Assembly (NCBI RefSeq): GCF_023652955.1
Contig: NZ_JAKLOY010000007.1
Span: forward strand, 124,001 to 188,000
Origin: Geomonas sp. Red32
GTDB lineage: Bacteria > Desulfobacterota > Desulfuromonadia > Geobacterales > Geobacteraceae
Direction of reading: 5' to 3'
DNA: 64,000 nucleotides
The position numbers and the translations under genes are program-made. Positions 25,141-37,114 of the stretch are shown in pieces (within the stretch, counting starts at the first letter, position 1; every line of letters starts with the position of its first letter). Under the pieces are notes generated by a model. It ran no database searches. It saw only the letters and a list, made by a program, of their open reading frames with translations, and was not told where the DNA came from.

Positions 25141-26756
25141 CCCTGGGGCGCCGGCTAGCGCTGGTCCTTTTTGCCTTCTTGGCCTTCGGCTGCGCCCAAG
25201 GTACGCCCGAGCAGAAGCCGCGTGCCGCCGCCAAAGGCGGACCGCCCGCCTACGGCGATGCGCTGGTGACCGGGAGCATCGGCGAGCCTTCCAACCTGAT
25301 CCCGGTCCTCTCCACCGATTCCGCCTCCAGCGACATCTCGGGGCTCGTCTACAACGGGCTCGTGCGCTACGACAAGGACCTCAAGCTGGAGGGGGATCTG
25401 GCGCAGTCCTGGGACGTCTCGCGGGACGGCCTGACCATCACCTTCCATCTGCGCCACGGCGTCAAGTGGCACGACGGCGAGCCCTTCACCTCCCGGGACG
25501 TCCTCTATACCTACAAGGTCCTCGTCGATCCCAAGACCCCCACCGCCTATTCCGATGCCTACAAGCAGGTGAAGACCGCCGAGGCGCCCGATCCCTACAC
25601 CTTCCGGGTCACCTATCCCAAGCCGTTCGCTCCCGCCCTCGAGTCGTGGGGGATGAACATCCTTCCCGCCCATCTTCTGGAGGGAAAGGACATCACCAAG
25701 AGCCCGCTTATCCGGCACCCGGTCGGCACCGGTCCCTACATCTTCAAAGAGTGGATCACCGGCCAGAAGGTTACCCTGGAAAGCAATCCCGACTACTGGG
25801 AGGGGCGCCCCTACATCTCGAAGTACGTCTACCGGATCATCCCGGACGCCTCGACCATGTACATGGAGCTTAAATCGGGGGGGATCGACGAGATGCCGCT
25901 GTCGCCGGTGCAGTACCAGCGGCAGACGAACACGCCGGAATTTCTCTCCCGCTTCAACAAGTACCGCTATCCGGCCTCCGCCTACACGTATCTCGGCTAC
26001 AATCTGCGCCTCCCGTTGTTCCAGGACAAGCGGGTCCGCCAGGCGATGACCTGCGCGATCAACAAGGAAGAGATCATCCAGGGGGTGCTGTTCGGGATGG
26101 GGCAGATCGCGCACGGGCCGTTCAAGCCCGGGAGCTGGGCCTACAAGCCGAAGGTGAACGACGACTTCGGGTACGACCCGGCCCGCGCGCTGGCACTTTT
26201 GAAGGAGGCCGGCTGGGTGATGGGGAAGGATGGCATCCTCGTCAAGGACGGCAAGCAGTTCGCCTTCACCATCATGCTGAACCAGAACGACCAGCGGGTG
26301 AAGACCGCGCAGATCGTCCAGCAGCGGCTGAGAAAGGTCGGCATCGTGGCGAAGATCAGGGTGATGGAATGGGCTTCCTTCATCACCAACTTCATCGACA
26401 CCGGCAAGTTCGAATGCGTGATCCTGGGGTGGACCCTAGGGCAGGATCCGGACATCTACGACGTCTGGCACTCTTCGAAGACCGGCCCGAAGGAGCTCAA
26501 CTTCATCCATTTCAAAAACGCCGAAGTCGACCGCCTCATCGAAGAGGGGAGGGAGACCTTCGACATCGAGAAGCGGAAGGCGTGTTACTGGCGGATCCAG
26601 GACATCCTCGCCGAGGAGCAGCCGTACACCTTCCTCTACGTTCCCGATGCGCTTCCCGCGGTGTCGTCCCGATTCCACGGAATCGTCCCCGCGCCGGCCG
26701 GCATCGGCTACAACCTCATAAAATGGTACGTGCCGAAGGCGGAGCAGGTTTACTAG
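25137..26756 (+). CDS. Oligopeptide/dipeptide ABC transporter substrate-binding lipoprotein
   Basis: 539 residues, SBP_bac_5 family. The lipobox is FAFLAFGC near residue 20. Family segments include [57 protein letters not shown] and [17 protein letters not shown]. It binds peptides, nickel chelates or similar ligands and delivers them to the two permeases downstream. It overlaps the TPR gene by four bases and lies seven bases before the DppB-like gene. Confidence 0.93.
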   Translation: MTLGRRLALVLFAFLAFGCAQGTPEQKPRAAAKGGPPAYGDALVTGSIGEPSNLIPVLSTDSASSDISGLVYNGLVRYDKDLKLEGDLAQSWDVSRDGLTITFHLRHGVKWHDGEPFTSRDVLYTYKVLVDPKTPTAYSDAYKQVKTAEAPDPYTFRVTYPKPFAPALESWGMNILPAHLLEGKDITKSPLIRHPVGTGPYIFKEWITGQKVTLESNPDYWEGRPYISKYVYRIIPDASTMYMELKSGGIDEMPLSPVQYQRQTNTPEFLSRFNKYRYPASAYTYLGYNLRLPLFQDKRVRQAMTCAINKEEIIQGVLFGMGQIAHGPFKPGSWAYKPKVNDDFGYDPARALALLKEAGWVMGKDGILVKDGKQFAFTIMLNQNDQRVKTAQIVQQRLRKVGIVAKIRVMEWASFITNFIDTGKFECVILGWTLGQDPDIYDVWHSSKTGPKELNFIHFKNAEVDRLIEEGRETFDIEKRKACYWRIQDILAEEQPYTFLYVPDALPAVSSRFHGIVPAPAGIGYNLIKWYVPKAEQVY

Positions 26757-26763
26757 GACAACT

Positions 26764-27744
26764 ATGGGCAGATATCTCATAAAACGGCTGCTGATGATCT
26801 TCCCGATGCTGATTGGGATCTCCCTGATCACCTTCGTGGTCATCCATCTCGCTCCCGGGGAGCCCGTGGAGATGCAGGTCTCCATGAGCCCGAAGATCTC
26901 CGCCGCGACCAGGGAGAAGCTTAGGGAATACTACGGCCTCAACAAGCCGCTGCACGTCCAGTACGGCATTTGGGTATCGCACTTGGCGCGCCTGGACTTC
27001 GGCCGCTCCTTCGGCTCCGACCACCGCCCCGTCACCGAGAAGATCGCCGAGCGGATCCCGGTTACCCTGTCGCTCAACGTGATCGCCCTGATTCTCGAAT
27101 TCTGCCTCGCCATCCCGATCGGCATCCTGGCGGCCACCCATCGCGACACGCTGGTGGATAGGAGCATATCGGTCTTCGTCTTCCTCGGTTTTGCGGTGCC
27201 GACCTTCTGGCTGGCGCTTCTCTGCATGTACCTGTTCGGCGTGAAGCTCAACTGGCTCCCGATCTCCGGCCTCCATTCCATGGGGAGCGATAAGCTTCCC
27301 TTCTTCGGCTGGCTGTGGGATCTCGCCAAGCACCTGATCCTGCCGGTGGGGATCGCCACCTTTGGCAGCCTGGCCGGCCTCTCGCGCTACATGCGCTCGT
27401 CCATGCTCGAGGTGCTCTCCCAAGATTACATCACCACCGCCCGCGCCAAGGGGGTGAAGGAGCGGCTGGTCATCTACAAGCACGCATTGAAAAATGCCAT
27501 GCTGCCGGTCATCACCCTCCTCGGGTTCTCGCTCCCGGGGCTCATCGGCGGCAGCGTCATCTTCGAGACCATCTTCGCCATTCCCGGTATGGGGCAGCTC
27601 TTCTACCAGGGTGTCATGGCCAGGGACTATCCGCTGGTGATGGGTATTCTGATCATCGGTGCCTTCCTGACCCTGTTGGGTAACCTTTTGGCGGACCTCT
27701 CGTACGCCTTCGCGGACCCGCGCATCCGCCACGGGAGGGAGTAG
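26764..27744 (+). CDS. Peptide ABC transporter permease, DppB/OppB type
   Basis: 326 residues with six membrane segments. N-terminal [24 protein letters not shown] is typical of DppB. The EAA loop is [27 protein letters not shown] and the end has GRE. It forms the translocation pore with the next gene product. It is one of four tightly linked genes with no ATPase among them. Confidence 0.94.
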   Translation: MGRYLIKRLLMIFPMLIGISLITFVVIHLAPGEPVEMQVSMSPKISAATREKLREYYGLNKPLHVQYGIWVSHLARLDFGRSFGSDHRPVTEKIAERIPVTLSLNVIALILEFCLAIPIGILAATHRDTLVDRSISVFVFLGFAVPTFWLALLCMYLFGVKLNWLPISGLHSMGSDKLPFFGWLWDLAKHLILPVGIATFGSLAGLSRYMRSSMLEVLSQDYITTARAKGVKERLVIYKHALKNAMLPVITLLGFSLPGLIGGSVIFETIFAIPGMGQLFYQGVMARDYPLVMGILIIGAFLTLLGNLLADLSYAFADPRIRHGRE

Positions 27745-27745
27745 C

Positions 27746-28591
27746 GTGCGATCCTCGACTCCCTTCATGCAGTTCTGGATGAGGTTCAAGGAAAACCGTT
27801 TTTCGGTGGCGGGACTCGCCGTCATCGCGGTGCTCTTTCTGATCTCCTTCGCCGCTCCCCTCCTGACCCAGTACCGGCCGGAGACCATCAACGCCTGGCA
27901 CGTGCTTCTTCCCCCCTCGTCCGCCCACTGGTTCGGGACCGACGAACTGGGGCGCGACGTCTTGACCAGGATCATCTACGGCGCCCGCGTGTCGCTCAAG
28001 GTAGGTTTCGTGGCGGTAGGGATCTCGGTGGCCATCGGCGTCGTGGTCGGGCTTTTGTCCGGCTTTTACGGCGGGTGGACCGACTCGATCCTGATGAGGC
28101 TCGTGGACATCATGCTCTGCTTCCCGACCTTCTTCCTGATCCTGGCCGTGATCGCCATGCTGGAGCCTTCCATCAACTACATCATGATGATCATCGGCCT
28201 GACCAGCTGGACCGGGGTGGCGCGGCTGGTGCGGGCCGAGGTGCTGAGCCTGAAGAGCCGTGACTTCGTGCTGGCGGCGCGGGTGCTGGGGGCTTCCGAC
28301 GCGAGGATCATCTTCCGGCATATCCTGCCGAACGCGCTCTCGCCGGTGCTGGTGTCGGCCACCCTCGGGGTAGCGGGGGCCATCCTCACCGAATCGGCGC
28401 TTTCCTTCCTGGGGATCGGCGTGCAGCCTCCGACGCCGAGCTGGGGCAATATCCTCACCTCGGGGAAGGATTACATCGAGTTCGCCTGGTGGCTGTCGCT
28501 CTATCCCGGCCTGGCCATCCTGGTCACCGTCCTCTCCTACAACCTGGTGGGGGAGGGGATCCGCGACGCGCTGGACCCGAGAAGGAGATAA
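27746..28591 (+). CDS. Peptide ABC transporter permease, DppC/OppC type
   Basis: 281 residues. GTG start one base after the DppB-like stop, with GGGAGGGAG upstream. Motifs are HWFGTDELGRDVLTRIIYGARVSL near residue 60, the EAA loop FVLAARVLGASDARIIFRHILPNALSPV and LLSGFYGG. It is the last gene of the transporter block. A multi-hairpin repeat begins nine bases later instead of the dppD/dppF ATPase genes expected in complete operons. Confidence 0.94.
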   Translation: MRSSTPFMQFWMRFKENRFSVAGLAVIAVLFLISFAAPLLTQYRPETINAWHVLLPPSSAHWFGTDELGRDVLTRIIYGARVSLKVGFVAVGISVAIGVVVGLLSGFYGGWTDSILMRLVDIMLCFPTFFLILAVIAMLEPSINYIMMIIGLTSWTGVARLVRAEVLSLKSRDFVLAARVLGASDARIIFRHILPNALSPVLVSATLGVAGAILTESALSFLGIGVQPPTPSWGNILTSGKDYIEFAWWLSLYPGLAILVTVLSYNLVGEGIRDALDPRRR

Positions 28592-28600
28592 CGGCCTTAC

Positions 28601-28684
28601 GTCCCCCTTGTTAAAGGGGGATTTAGGAGGATTTGCAGCAGGTTAGCGGCAAATCCTCCCCCGCCCCCCTTTGACAAGGGGGGA
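28601..28684. repeat. Compound intergenic repeat with three hairpins
   Basis: In order: CCCCCTTGTTAAAGGGGG (28603-28620), a hairpin AGGAGGATTTGC/GCAAATCCTCC around AGCAGGTTAGCG (28626-28658), and the C6-TTTGACAA-G6 core (28664-28683) identical to 10811-10830. It fills the spacer after the peptide permease gene and may end that transcript. Confidence 0.7.
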
Positions 28685-28721
28685 GCTCGCAGAGAATATA
28701 GAACATGTTTTAGGAGTTTTT

Positions 28722-29237
28722 ATGGCTGAGCTTTGTGATGAAGGATTCGAAGAACTGAAGGTGAGCAAGCAGGATTTTGTGCCCGCCACTCTCGATGACG
28801 AGGTGCGGGTCGACAACAAGTGCAAGGAGCTCCTGCTCCGCTTCTATAACGAAAGCATCGGCGCCGGCATACCGGCCGAAGAGGCCACCGCCCTCGCCAG
28901 CGGCGCCGACTACTTCATCCGCGATTTCGTGGTGTCGATCAAGCAGCGGAGCATCTTCGACGAGCGGGCCGGGGTCGTCCGGCAGTTCGCCGCCAACTGG
29001 TACATCGTCAATACCATCGAGCCGAGCGCCGCCGAGCTCGAAGGTTACCTGGCCGGGGTCAAGGCCTTCTACCGCTTCCTCCACGGTCACCACCTCATCT
29101 CGCTCAAGTTCCTCCAGTCCATCGAGGCCGAGTGCGCCGACCTCGGCTACTACGCCGCCCGGATCGAGAGCTTCTGGGACATCAAGGACGACGGCTACTT
29201 CGCCTGGGAAAAAGAGTGCACCCTCAAGGGCGATTAG
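28722..29237 (+). CDS. Conserved hypothetical helical protein
   Basis: 171 residues from the ATG preceded by TTAGGAG at six bases; an earlier in-frame ATG lies within the repeat and has no ribosome site. The protein is acidic, predicted mostly helical, with no signal peptide, membrane segment or metal motif. It is rich in aromatic residues toward the end (FYRFLHGHHLIS, GYYAARIESFWD). I do not recognise the family. It lies 76 bp or more upstream of tilS, separated by a hairpin repeat, so co-transcription is uncertain. Confidence 0.75.
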   Translation: MAELCDEGFEELKVSKQDFVPATLDDEVRVDNKCKELLLRFYNESIGAGIPAEEATALASGADYFIRDFVVSIKQRSIFDERAGVVRQFAANWYIVNTIEPSAAELEGYLAGVKAFYRFLHGHHLISLKFLQSIEAECADLGYYAARIESFWDIKDDGYFAWEKECTLKGD

Positions 29238-29270
29238 CAGCCGTCTTCCGCCCGGCGTTCCTTCTCCGCC

Positions 29271-29308
29271 CCCCATCCTCACCCCGGCCCGCCCCTTGAA
29301 AGGGAGGG
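29271..29308 (+). repeat. CCCCATCCTC-type repeat upstream of tilS
   Basis: CCCCATCCTCACCCCGG, CCCGCCCCTTGAAAGGGAGG. Its terminal GGGAGGG is the only Shine-Dalgarno-like sequence before tilS, so the repeat may supply the ribosome-binding site. Confidence 0.65.
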
Positions 29309-29322
29309 AAACGTTGCATGTC

Positions 29323-30705
29323 ATGGAGAGCCGACTGGCCGCTTCCCTCATAAGCAGAATCCGCCGTCTACGGCTCTTTTCTCCCGGCGAAACCGTCATC
29401 GTCGCGGTCTCCGGCGGGGCGGACTCGGTCGCCTTGCTGGACATCCTGGTCCACCTGGAGATCGAAGGGCTCACCCTGGTCGTCGCCCATCTCAACCACT
29501 CACTGCGCGGGGCTGCCTCCGACGGCGACGAGGAGTTCGTCGCCTCCCTCGCCTCGCGTTACCAGCTCCCCTTCGTCACCCGCCGCGTCGACGTGGCCGC
29601 CCTTGCCCGGGACGGCAGGCTTTCCCTGGAGGACGCCGGCCGCGCCGCCCGTTACGCCTTCTTCGAACTGACCGCCAACGAACGGAACGCCGACGCCATC
29701 GCCCTGGCCCATCACCGGGACGACCAGGCGGAGACCGTGCTCATCAGGCTTTTGCGCGGCTCCGGGGGAGCCGGGCTCTCGGCCATGAGCCCCGTGCGGG
29801 GGAAACTCAGGCGTCCGCTTCTGAAGGTAAGCCGGAAGGAGCTGGAGAACTACCTGAAGCTTCGCGGGTTAACCTGGCGTACCGACGAATCCAACGCCGA
29901 CACCGCCATCCTCCGAAACAGCATCCGTCACCAGCTGATCCCCCAGCTCGAGCGCTACAACCCCAAGGTCTCCGAACGCCTGGCCGCCACCGCCGAGATC
30001 CTCTCCGGCGATGAAGAGCTCCTCGAACAGGTCGCGGCGGCCGCCTTTGCCCGCCTCGTCGAATGCTCCCCGGCCGCGGTGCGGCTTCCGCTCGGCCTGC
30101 TTCTTCGCGAGCCACGCGGGTTGCGGTTGCGCCTGTATCGGCTTGCCCTGCACGAGTTACGCGGCGACCTCCGGCGGATCTCCTTCGCCCACCTGGAAGC
30201 CGTCGACCACTTGGCGTCCGGCGAACGCCCCAGCGCCCGGCTGAAGCTCCCCGGGGATTGCGTGGTCTCCCGCGGCTACGACTCGCTCTCCTTCAGCGGC
30301 CAGTGGCGGGCTCCCGCCGGAAATTGGCAACTTGTGGTAAGCGGGGAAGGGCGGCATACTCTTCCGGTAGATTCCGCGCTGGTCGTCGAACGGATCCCGT
30401 GCCCCGAAAAATTAGATTCCGGCTCCCGCCTGGTTGCCTTCATCGACCCCGAGGCGGCCCCTTTCCCCTGGACGGTGAGGAACTTCCGCCCCGGCGACCG
30501 CTTCACGCCGCTCGGGATGACGGGAGAGCAGAAGGTGAAGGATCTTTTCATAAACGAGAAGATACCTTTGGGGGAACGATCCCGGGTGCCGCTCATCGAG
30601 TCAGCCGGACGGATTATCTGGGTGGCGGGGATACGGGTTTCCGAACACGCAAAGGTAAAGGCAACCGCGGAAAAGGTGTGGAGAGTTGAGATTCTTAGGG
30701 TTTAA
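29323..30705 (+). CDS. tilS: tRNA(Ile)-lysidine synthetase
   Basis: 460 residues from ATG 29323. A TTG at 29314, three codons upstream, has better spacing from GGGAGGG and may be the real start. The PP-loop ATPase motif VSGGADSVALLD lies near residue 30, with the family blocks HLNHSLRGAASDGDEEFV, LAHHRDDQAETVLIRLLRGSG and RNSIRHQLIPQL. A TilS C-terminal domain ends the protein (NFRPGDRFTPLGM). It modifies cytidine 34 of the CAU anticodon tRNA to lysidine so that AUA is read. As in many bacteria, ftsH lies directly downstream. Confidence 0.94.
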   Translation: MESRLAASLISRIRRLRLFSPGETVIVAVSGGADSVALLDILVHLEIEGLTLVVAHLNHSLRGAASDGDEEFVASLASRYQLPFVTRRVDVAALARDGRLSLEDAGRAARYAFFELTANERNADAIALAHHRDDQAETVLIRLLRGSGGAGLSAMSPVRGKLRRPLLKVSRKELENYLKLRGLTWRTDESNADTAILRNSIRHQLIPQLERYNPKVSERLAATAEILSGDEELLEQVAAAAFARLVECSPAAVRLPLGLLLREPRGLRLRLYRLALHELRGDLRRISFAHLEAVDHLASGERPSARLKLPGDCVVSRGYDSLSFSGQWRAPAGNWQLVVSGEGRHTLPVDSALVVERIPCPEKLDSGSRLVAFIDPEAAPFPWTVRNFRPGDRFTPLGMTGEQKVKDLFINEKIPLGERSRVPLIESAGRIIWVAGIRVSEHAKVKATAEKVWRVEILRV

Positions 30706-30868
30706 AGCTCTTGTCAAGGTGCTACCTTTGTGGTAATCCTTTTGTTCATTTGAAATCTTTTTTTTACTACTAATCTAAGCACATAAATGCTCGCAGGTGC
30801 GCTCGCCGCCGGGACCGCTGTCACAGCCCCCGCCGCGAGCGTCATACCGATATTTCCGGGGAGGAAAC

Positions 30869-32703
<1,835 letters not shown>

Positions 32704-32707
<4 letters not shown>

Positions 32708-33543
32708 TAGCTGCACCGGCGGCGTGGGATCTCCCACGCCGCTCTCTTTCGTTGAAACGTCCGCTGGTCATGGGGATCCTCAACGTGACCCCGGACTCCT
32801 TTTCCGACGGACACCGTTTCTTCTCCCTTGAGGCCGCCGTGGAGCGCGCCATCGAGATGGAGGCGGAAGGCGCCGACATCGTCGACATCGGGGGGGAAAG
32901 CACCCGGCCCAATGCCCCCGCCGTGGAGCTCGACGAGGAACTTCGCCGCGTGGTCCCCGTCATCGAGGCGCTGGCCGGGAAACTTACGGTCCCCATCTCG
33001 ATCGATACCTACAAGGCCGGTGTCGCCCGGGCCGCCTGCGCCGCCGGCGCCGAGATCGTCAACGACGTGAGCGGGCTCTTCTTCGACGACGGCATGGCAA
33101 CCGCCGTCGCGGAAGCCGAGGCGGGACTCGTCGTGATGCATACGCGGGGAAGACCCCACGAGATGCAGCAAAACACCAGCTACGGCGATCTCATTGGCGA
33201 GGTCGTCGAATACCTGAAAGGGTCCCTCGCGCTGGCCAAGCGGGCAGGCATCGCCTCTTCCCGTATTGCGGTCGATCCCGGCATCGGCTTCGCGAAGAGC
33301 CTGGAGGGTAACCTCGAGTTGATCCGCAGACTCCCCGAGCTTGCCGCACTGGGGTATCCCGTGCTGGTGGGCCCCTCCCGGAAGTCGTTCATCGGGAAGG
33401 TGCTCGGCAGGGATGGGGGGGAGCGGCTCTTCGGAACGGCGGCAGCGGTTGCCGTCTCCATCGTGAACGGCGCCTCCATCGTAAGGGTGCATGACGTAGC
33501 TGCCATGAGGGACGTCGCGGATATGGCGCGGGCGCTCAGCTAG
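32704..33543 (+). CDS. folP: Dihydropteroate synthase
   Basis: 279 residues. The two family signatures are present: [17 protein letters not shown] (about residue 20) and [28 protein letters not shown] near residue 220 supplies the pABA/pterin site Lys and Ser, and IVRVHDV lies at the end. It condenses pterin pyrophosphate with p-aminobenzoate in folate synthesis and is the sulfonamide target. It is translationally coupled to ftsH. Confidence 0.96.
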
Positions 33544-33553
33544 CCCCGCACGA

Positions 33554-34342
33554 ATGCTGGGAGTAACCTCCCGCGTGGTGCCGATGAATCCTTCTCTGCA
33601 AGACATAGGCGTGATTCGGGACCTTCTCGATCTATCGCTCGTAGCTCTGATCGTCACTCGGCTCTCCAGGCTTTTGAAGGCGCAATTGGCCCTGCGCGTC
33701 CTCCCCGCGCTTTGTCTCCTGCTGGCCGGTCACCTCCTGGCCCGGCTCTTCTCCCTGTACACCGTCCGGATCCTCCTCGATACCTTCCTCGCCTCTTCGG
33801 TGGTGGTGCTGGCGGTCATCTTCCAGACCGACATCCGCCGGGGTTTTGCCGCCTGGATCAGGAGCAAGACCGGGAAGGACGTGGAGATGTCGGATGTCAT
33901 CGACGAGCTGGTGTTCGCCGTGGCGGGACTGGCCCAGAAGCGGATCGGGGCCCTGATCGTCATCGAGCGAGGCATCCAGGTCGATAGCTACCTGGCGGTG
34001 GGGACCGACATCGACGCCAAGGTGACGAGCGAGCTGATCTCGTCCATCTTTTTGCCGTACTCCCCGATCCACGACGGTGCGGTGATTATCCAGCATGGGA
34101 AACTGACCAAGGCGGGATGCTTTTTGCCGCTCACCCAGAACCTCGAGATCAGCAAGAGCCTGGGGACCAGGCACCGCGCGGCTTTCGGGCTATCGGAGCT
34201 GGTCGACGCGGTGGTCGTGGTGGTTTCCGAGGAGACCGGCGCCATTTCGGTCGTCGTGGGAGGAAAGAAGACCGTTATCCTGGAACCGCCGGCTCTTGGC
34301 AAGATGCTGAGAAGGCTGATCGAGCCGAGGTGGCTTAAATGA
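33554..34342 (+). CDS. cdaA: Diadenylate cyclase CdaA
   Basis: 262 residues as drawn; an in-frame ATG at 33584 giving MNPSLQDIG is an equally possible start, as neither has a clear ribosome site. Three N-terminal membrane helices are followed by a DisA_N cyclase domain with the catalytic motifs SPIHDGAVII and GTRHRAAFGLSE. It makes c-di-AMP from two ATP. In characterised Firmicutes CdaA is controlled by CdaR (YbbR) and GlmM, and both genes follow here. The stop overlaps the ybbR start. Confidence 0.94.
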   Translation: MLGVTSRVVPMNPSLQDIGVIRDLLDLSLVALIVTRLSRLLKAQLALRVLPALCLLLAGHLLARLFSLYTVRILLDTFLASSVVVLAVIFQTDIRRGFAAWIRSKTGKDVEMSDVIDELVFAVAGLAQKRIGALIVIERGIQVDSYLAVGTDIDAKVTSELISSIFLPYSPIHDGAVIIQHGKLTKAGCFLPLTQNLEISKSLGTRHRAAFGLSELVDAVVVVVSEETGAISVVVGGKKTVILEPPALGKMLRRLIEPRWLK

Positions 34343-34743
34343 GAATGCACGGGCCGGAACCGAGCGATGCAACGGTGGTCACGGGGCTTTCCCTGCTGCT
34401 GTCCGTCCTTATCTGGACGTGCGTGATGGTGGAGCGTCCCGCCGAGACGACCCTGAAAGTCCCCCTGCGAGCCGAACATATCCCTGCCGGCCTGAAAGTG
34501 ACCACGCCGCTTCCGGAGAACGTGGAGGTTACCGTGGCCGGGCCGGGGATCCTTTTATGGCCGCTTCGTTTCGTCGATCCCGGGAGCGTCGAGCTCGATC
34601 TTTCCACGGCGGCGGCAGGTGCGGCATCGTTTGCCGCCGATCGCCGCTCTCTGCGGTTTGCCGACAGCGATCTCAAGGTGGTGCGGATGTATCCGGCCAA
34701 CGTGCGGGTGACACTGGTGACGATCTCCGGCCAGGCAAAGTAG
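34339..34743 (+). CDS. YbbR-domain protein (short CdaR-like regulator)
   Basis: 134 residues: one N-terminal membrane helix (TVVTGLSLLLSVLIWTCVMV) and a single YbbR-like beta domain (ETTLKVPLRAEHIPAGLKV, PLPENVEVTVAGP). Bacillus CdaR has four such domains, so this is a minimal version. The ATGA overlap with cdaA implies equimolar synthesis and probable contact with the cyclase. A second ATG two codons in is possible. Confidence 0.85.
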   Translation: MRMHGPEPSDATVVTGLSLLLSVLIWTCVMVERPAETTLKVPLRAEHIPAGLKVTTPLPENVEVTVAGPGILLWPLRFVDPGSVELDLSTAAAGAASFAADRRSLRFADSDLKVVRMYPANVRVTLVTISGQAK

Positions 34744-34756
34744 CCGTTTAATGTAA

Positions 34757-34799
34757 TTTCATCTCGCCCCCTTTGGGGGAGAGGGGCAGGGCGAGGGCA
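34757..34799. repeat. Hairpin repeat between ybbR and glmM
   Basis: TCATCTCGCCCCCTTTGGGGGAGAGGGGCAGGGCGAGGG in two parts: CCCCCTTTGGGGG is a hairpin, and CTCGCCC pairs with GGGCGAG across it. It is related in layout to the elements at 808 and 8056. Confidence 0.55.
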
Positions 34800-34847
34800 G
34801 GTTATACCGGGCACTCTCTCCATTTATTTCGATCCAAGGAGCTCCCT

Positions 34848-36212
34848 ATGAAGAAACTATTTGGCACCGACGGTGTTCGCGGCGTAGCCAACGTCTATCC
34901 CATGACGGCGGAGATGGCCATGGCGATCGGGCGGGCGGCCGCCTATACCTTTAAGAACAGCAAGAGAAGGCATCGTATCGTCATCGGCAAGGACACCCGT
35001 CTCTCTGGCTACATGCTGGAAAGCGCCCTGGTCGCCGGCATCTGCTCGATGGGGGTCGACGTCCTGCTGGTGGGGCCGCTCCCGACCCCGGGCATTGCCA
35101 ACATCACCTCCTCCATGCGTGCCGACGCCGGCGTGGTCATTTCCGCTTCCCATAACCCCTTCGAGGACAACGGGATCAAGTTCTTCTCCCGTGACGGGTT
35201 CAAGCTTCCCGACGAGAAGGAGCTGATGATGGAGGAGCTGATCTTCTCCAAGAAGATCGACTCCCTGCGCCCGACCGCCAAGGAGGTCGGCAAGGCCTAC
35301 CGTATCGACGACGCCGCCGGCCGCTACGTGGTATTCCTCAAGAGCACCTTCCCCAAAGACCTCGACCTCGCCGGGCTGAAGATCGTTCTGGATTGCGCGA
35401 ACGGTGCGGCCTACAAGGTGGCTCCGGCGGTCTTCGAGGAACTGGGCGCCGAGGTCATCACCATCGGTGTCAAACCCAACGGCACCAACATCAACGCCGA
35501 CTGTGGGTCGCTGCACCCGGAAGTGATGAGCGCGGCGGTGAAGGAGCACGGAGCCGACCTCGGCATTGCCCTCGACGGCGACGCCGACCGGGTCATCTTC
35601 GTCGACGAGTACGGAAACGTGGTGGACGGCGACCGCATCATGGCCATCTGCGCCACCGAGATGATGAAGAACGGAACCCTCAAGCGGAATACCCTGGTGG
35701 CCACCGTCATGAGCAACATGGGCCTGGATATCGCCATGAAGCGGATCGGCGGCGAGGTCATCAAGACCGCCGTCGGCGACCGTTACGTGGTGGAGGAGAT
35801 GGTCAAAGGAGGCTACAACCTGGGGGGCGAGCAGTCGGGGCACATGATCTTCCTCGACCACAACACTACCGGCGACGGCATTCTCTCCGCCCTGCAGGTG
35901 CTGGCCATCATGCAGCGGCGCCAAAAAAGGCTCTCCGAGCTGGCCCTGGTCATGGAGGCGCTTCCCCAGGTGCTCGTCAACGTGCGGCTGAGCCAGAAAT
36001 CGGACATCATGCAGGTTCCCGAGGTCGCCAACCTGATCCGCGACGTGGAAGGGAAACTTGACGGAGCGGGGAGGGTGCTGATCCGCTATTCGGGCACCGA
36101 GCCGCTGTTACGGATCATGCTGGAAGGCACCGACGAAAGTGAGATTCGCACCTGGGCGCACGACATCGCATCGACCGTCGCCTGTCATTTGGGAGGAGAA
36201 GTTCGTGGCTAG
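34848..36212 (+). CDS. glmM: Phosphoglucosamine mutase
   Basis: 454 residues from the ATG preceded by AAGGAG. It begins [14 protein letters not shown], as do other GlmM proteins. The phosphoserine loop is [17 protein letters not shown], the metal loop is [16 protein letters not shown], the sugar loop is GGEQSGHMI and the phosphate loop [15 protein letters not shown]. It converts glucosamine-6-P to glucosamine-1-P for UDP-GlcNAc. Elsewhere GlmM also inhibits CdaA directly. It overlaps pdxJ by eight bases. Confidence 0.97.
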   Translation: MKKLFGTDGVRGVANVYPMTAEMAMAIGRAAAYTFKNSKRRHRIVIGKDTRLSGYMLESALVAGICSMGVDVLLVGPLPTPGIANITSSMRADAGVVISASHNPFEDNGIKFFSRDGFKLPDEKELMMEELIFSKKIDSLRPTAKEVGKAYRIDDAAGRYVVFLKSTFPKDLDLAGLKIVLDCANGAAYKVAPAVFEELGAEVITIGVKPNGTNINADCGSLHPEVMSAAVKEHGADLGIALDGDADRVIFVDEYGNVVDGDRIMAICATEMMKNGTLKRNTLVATVMSNMGLDIAMKRIGGEVIKTAVGDRYVVEEMVKGGYNLGGEQSGHMIFLDHNTTGDGILSALQVLAIMQRRQKRLSELALVMEALPQVLVNVRLSQKSDIMQVPEVANLIRDVEGKLDGAGRVLIRYSGTEPLLRIMLEGTDESEIRTWAHDIASTVACHLGGEVRG

Positions 36213-36924
36213 ACTGGGAGTGAACATCGATCACGTAGCGACCCTGCGCAACGCGCGGGGGGGATCGGAACCGGATCCGGTGGCGGCCGCCGCCATCGCG
36301 GAACTGGCCGGAGCCGACCAGATCACCATTCACCTGAGGGAAGATCGCCGTCACATCAAGGACCGCGACCTGCACATCTTGAGGCAGACCGTTCAGACCC
36401 GGCTGAACCTGGAGATGGCCGCCACCGACGAGATGGTGGAAATCGCCCTGAACGTGAAGCCCGAGGCTTGCACCCTGGTTCCCGAGAAGCGGGCGGAGCT
36501 CACCACCGAAGGGGGGCTCGACGTCCGCCTTCACCAGGAGGCGTTGAAGCCGTATATCGAAAAGCTGCAAGCCGGAGGCATCATCGTCAGCCTCTTCATC
36601 GATCCCGATCCCGATCAGATCAAGGCCGCCAACAAGGTCGGCGCCGACTACATCGAGATCCACACCGGATCCTTCGCCGAGGCGAGGGACTGGAAGGAGG
36701 AAGAAGAGGAGCTCATCAAGCTCGAGAACGCGGTGAAGCTCGCGAGAAAGCTCGACCTCGGCGTGAACGCCGGCCATGGGCTCAACTATGTGAACGTGAA
36801 GAAAGTGGCCGCCATCGGCGGGATCGAGGAATTCAACATCGGCCACTCCATCATGTCCCGCGCGATCCTCGTCGGTCTCCACCAGGCCGTCCGCGATATG
36901 TCCGAGCTCGTCCGCTACGCGTAA
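36205..36924 (+). CDS. pdxJ: Pyridoxine 5'-phosphate synthase
   Basis: 239 residues from GTG 36205 with GGGAGGAG upstream, inside the glmM 3' end. It begins [19 protein letters not shown], the family signature. [17 protein letters not shown] carries active-site His/Arg, and [11 protein letters not shown] and [12 protein letters not shown] complete the pocket. It makes pyridoxine phosphate from deoxyxylulose-5-P and aminoacetone phosphate. It closes the ftsH-folP-cdaA-ybbR-glmM run. The acpS gene often found next is absent; an accessory stretch begins instead. Confidence 0.96.
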   Translation: MARLGVNIDHVATLRNARGGSEPDPVAAAAIAELAGADQITIHLREDRRHIKDRDLHILRQTVQTRLNLEMAATDEMVEIALNVKPEACTLVPEKRAELTTEGGLDVRLHQEALKPYIEKLQAGGIIVSLFIDPDPDQIKAANKVGADYIEIHTGSFAEARDWKEEEEELIKLENAVKLARKLDLGVNAGHGLNYVNVKKVAAIGGIEEFNIGHSIMSRAILVGLHQAVRDMSELVRYA

Positions 36925-36965
36925 GCCCGGCGCACCGCTACCTCAGGGTAGCTCATACTGACTTT

Positions 36966-37010
36966 ACCGCCTCTCCCCCTCCTTCAAGGGGAGGGCAGGA
37001 GTGGGGATGG
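36966..37010 (-). repeat. CCCCATCC-type repeat downstream of pdxJ
   Basis: On the minus strand it reads CCCCATCCCCACTCCTGCCC, then CTCCCCTTGAAGGAGGGGGAG. It is an inverted-orientation member of the family at 15984 and 29271. Confidence 0.6.
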
Positions 37011-37074
37011 GGAAAGGGGACTGGAACCTTCAGGTGCCCGTCCCCCTCTCCGGCCGTTGTTTGTTTCTGCCAAC

Positions 37075-37114
37075 AAAAAGGCGGATCAGGATATCCTGGT
37101 CCGCCTTTTTCATT
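37075..37114. terminator. Strong bidirectional terminator after the pdxJ operon
   Basis: AAAAAGGCGGATCAGGAT pairs with ATCCTGGTCCGCCTTTTT with a single T-G wobble, and no unpaired loop beyond the turn. It ends in a T5 run. Confidence 0.9.
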
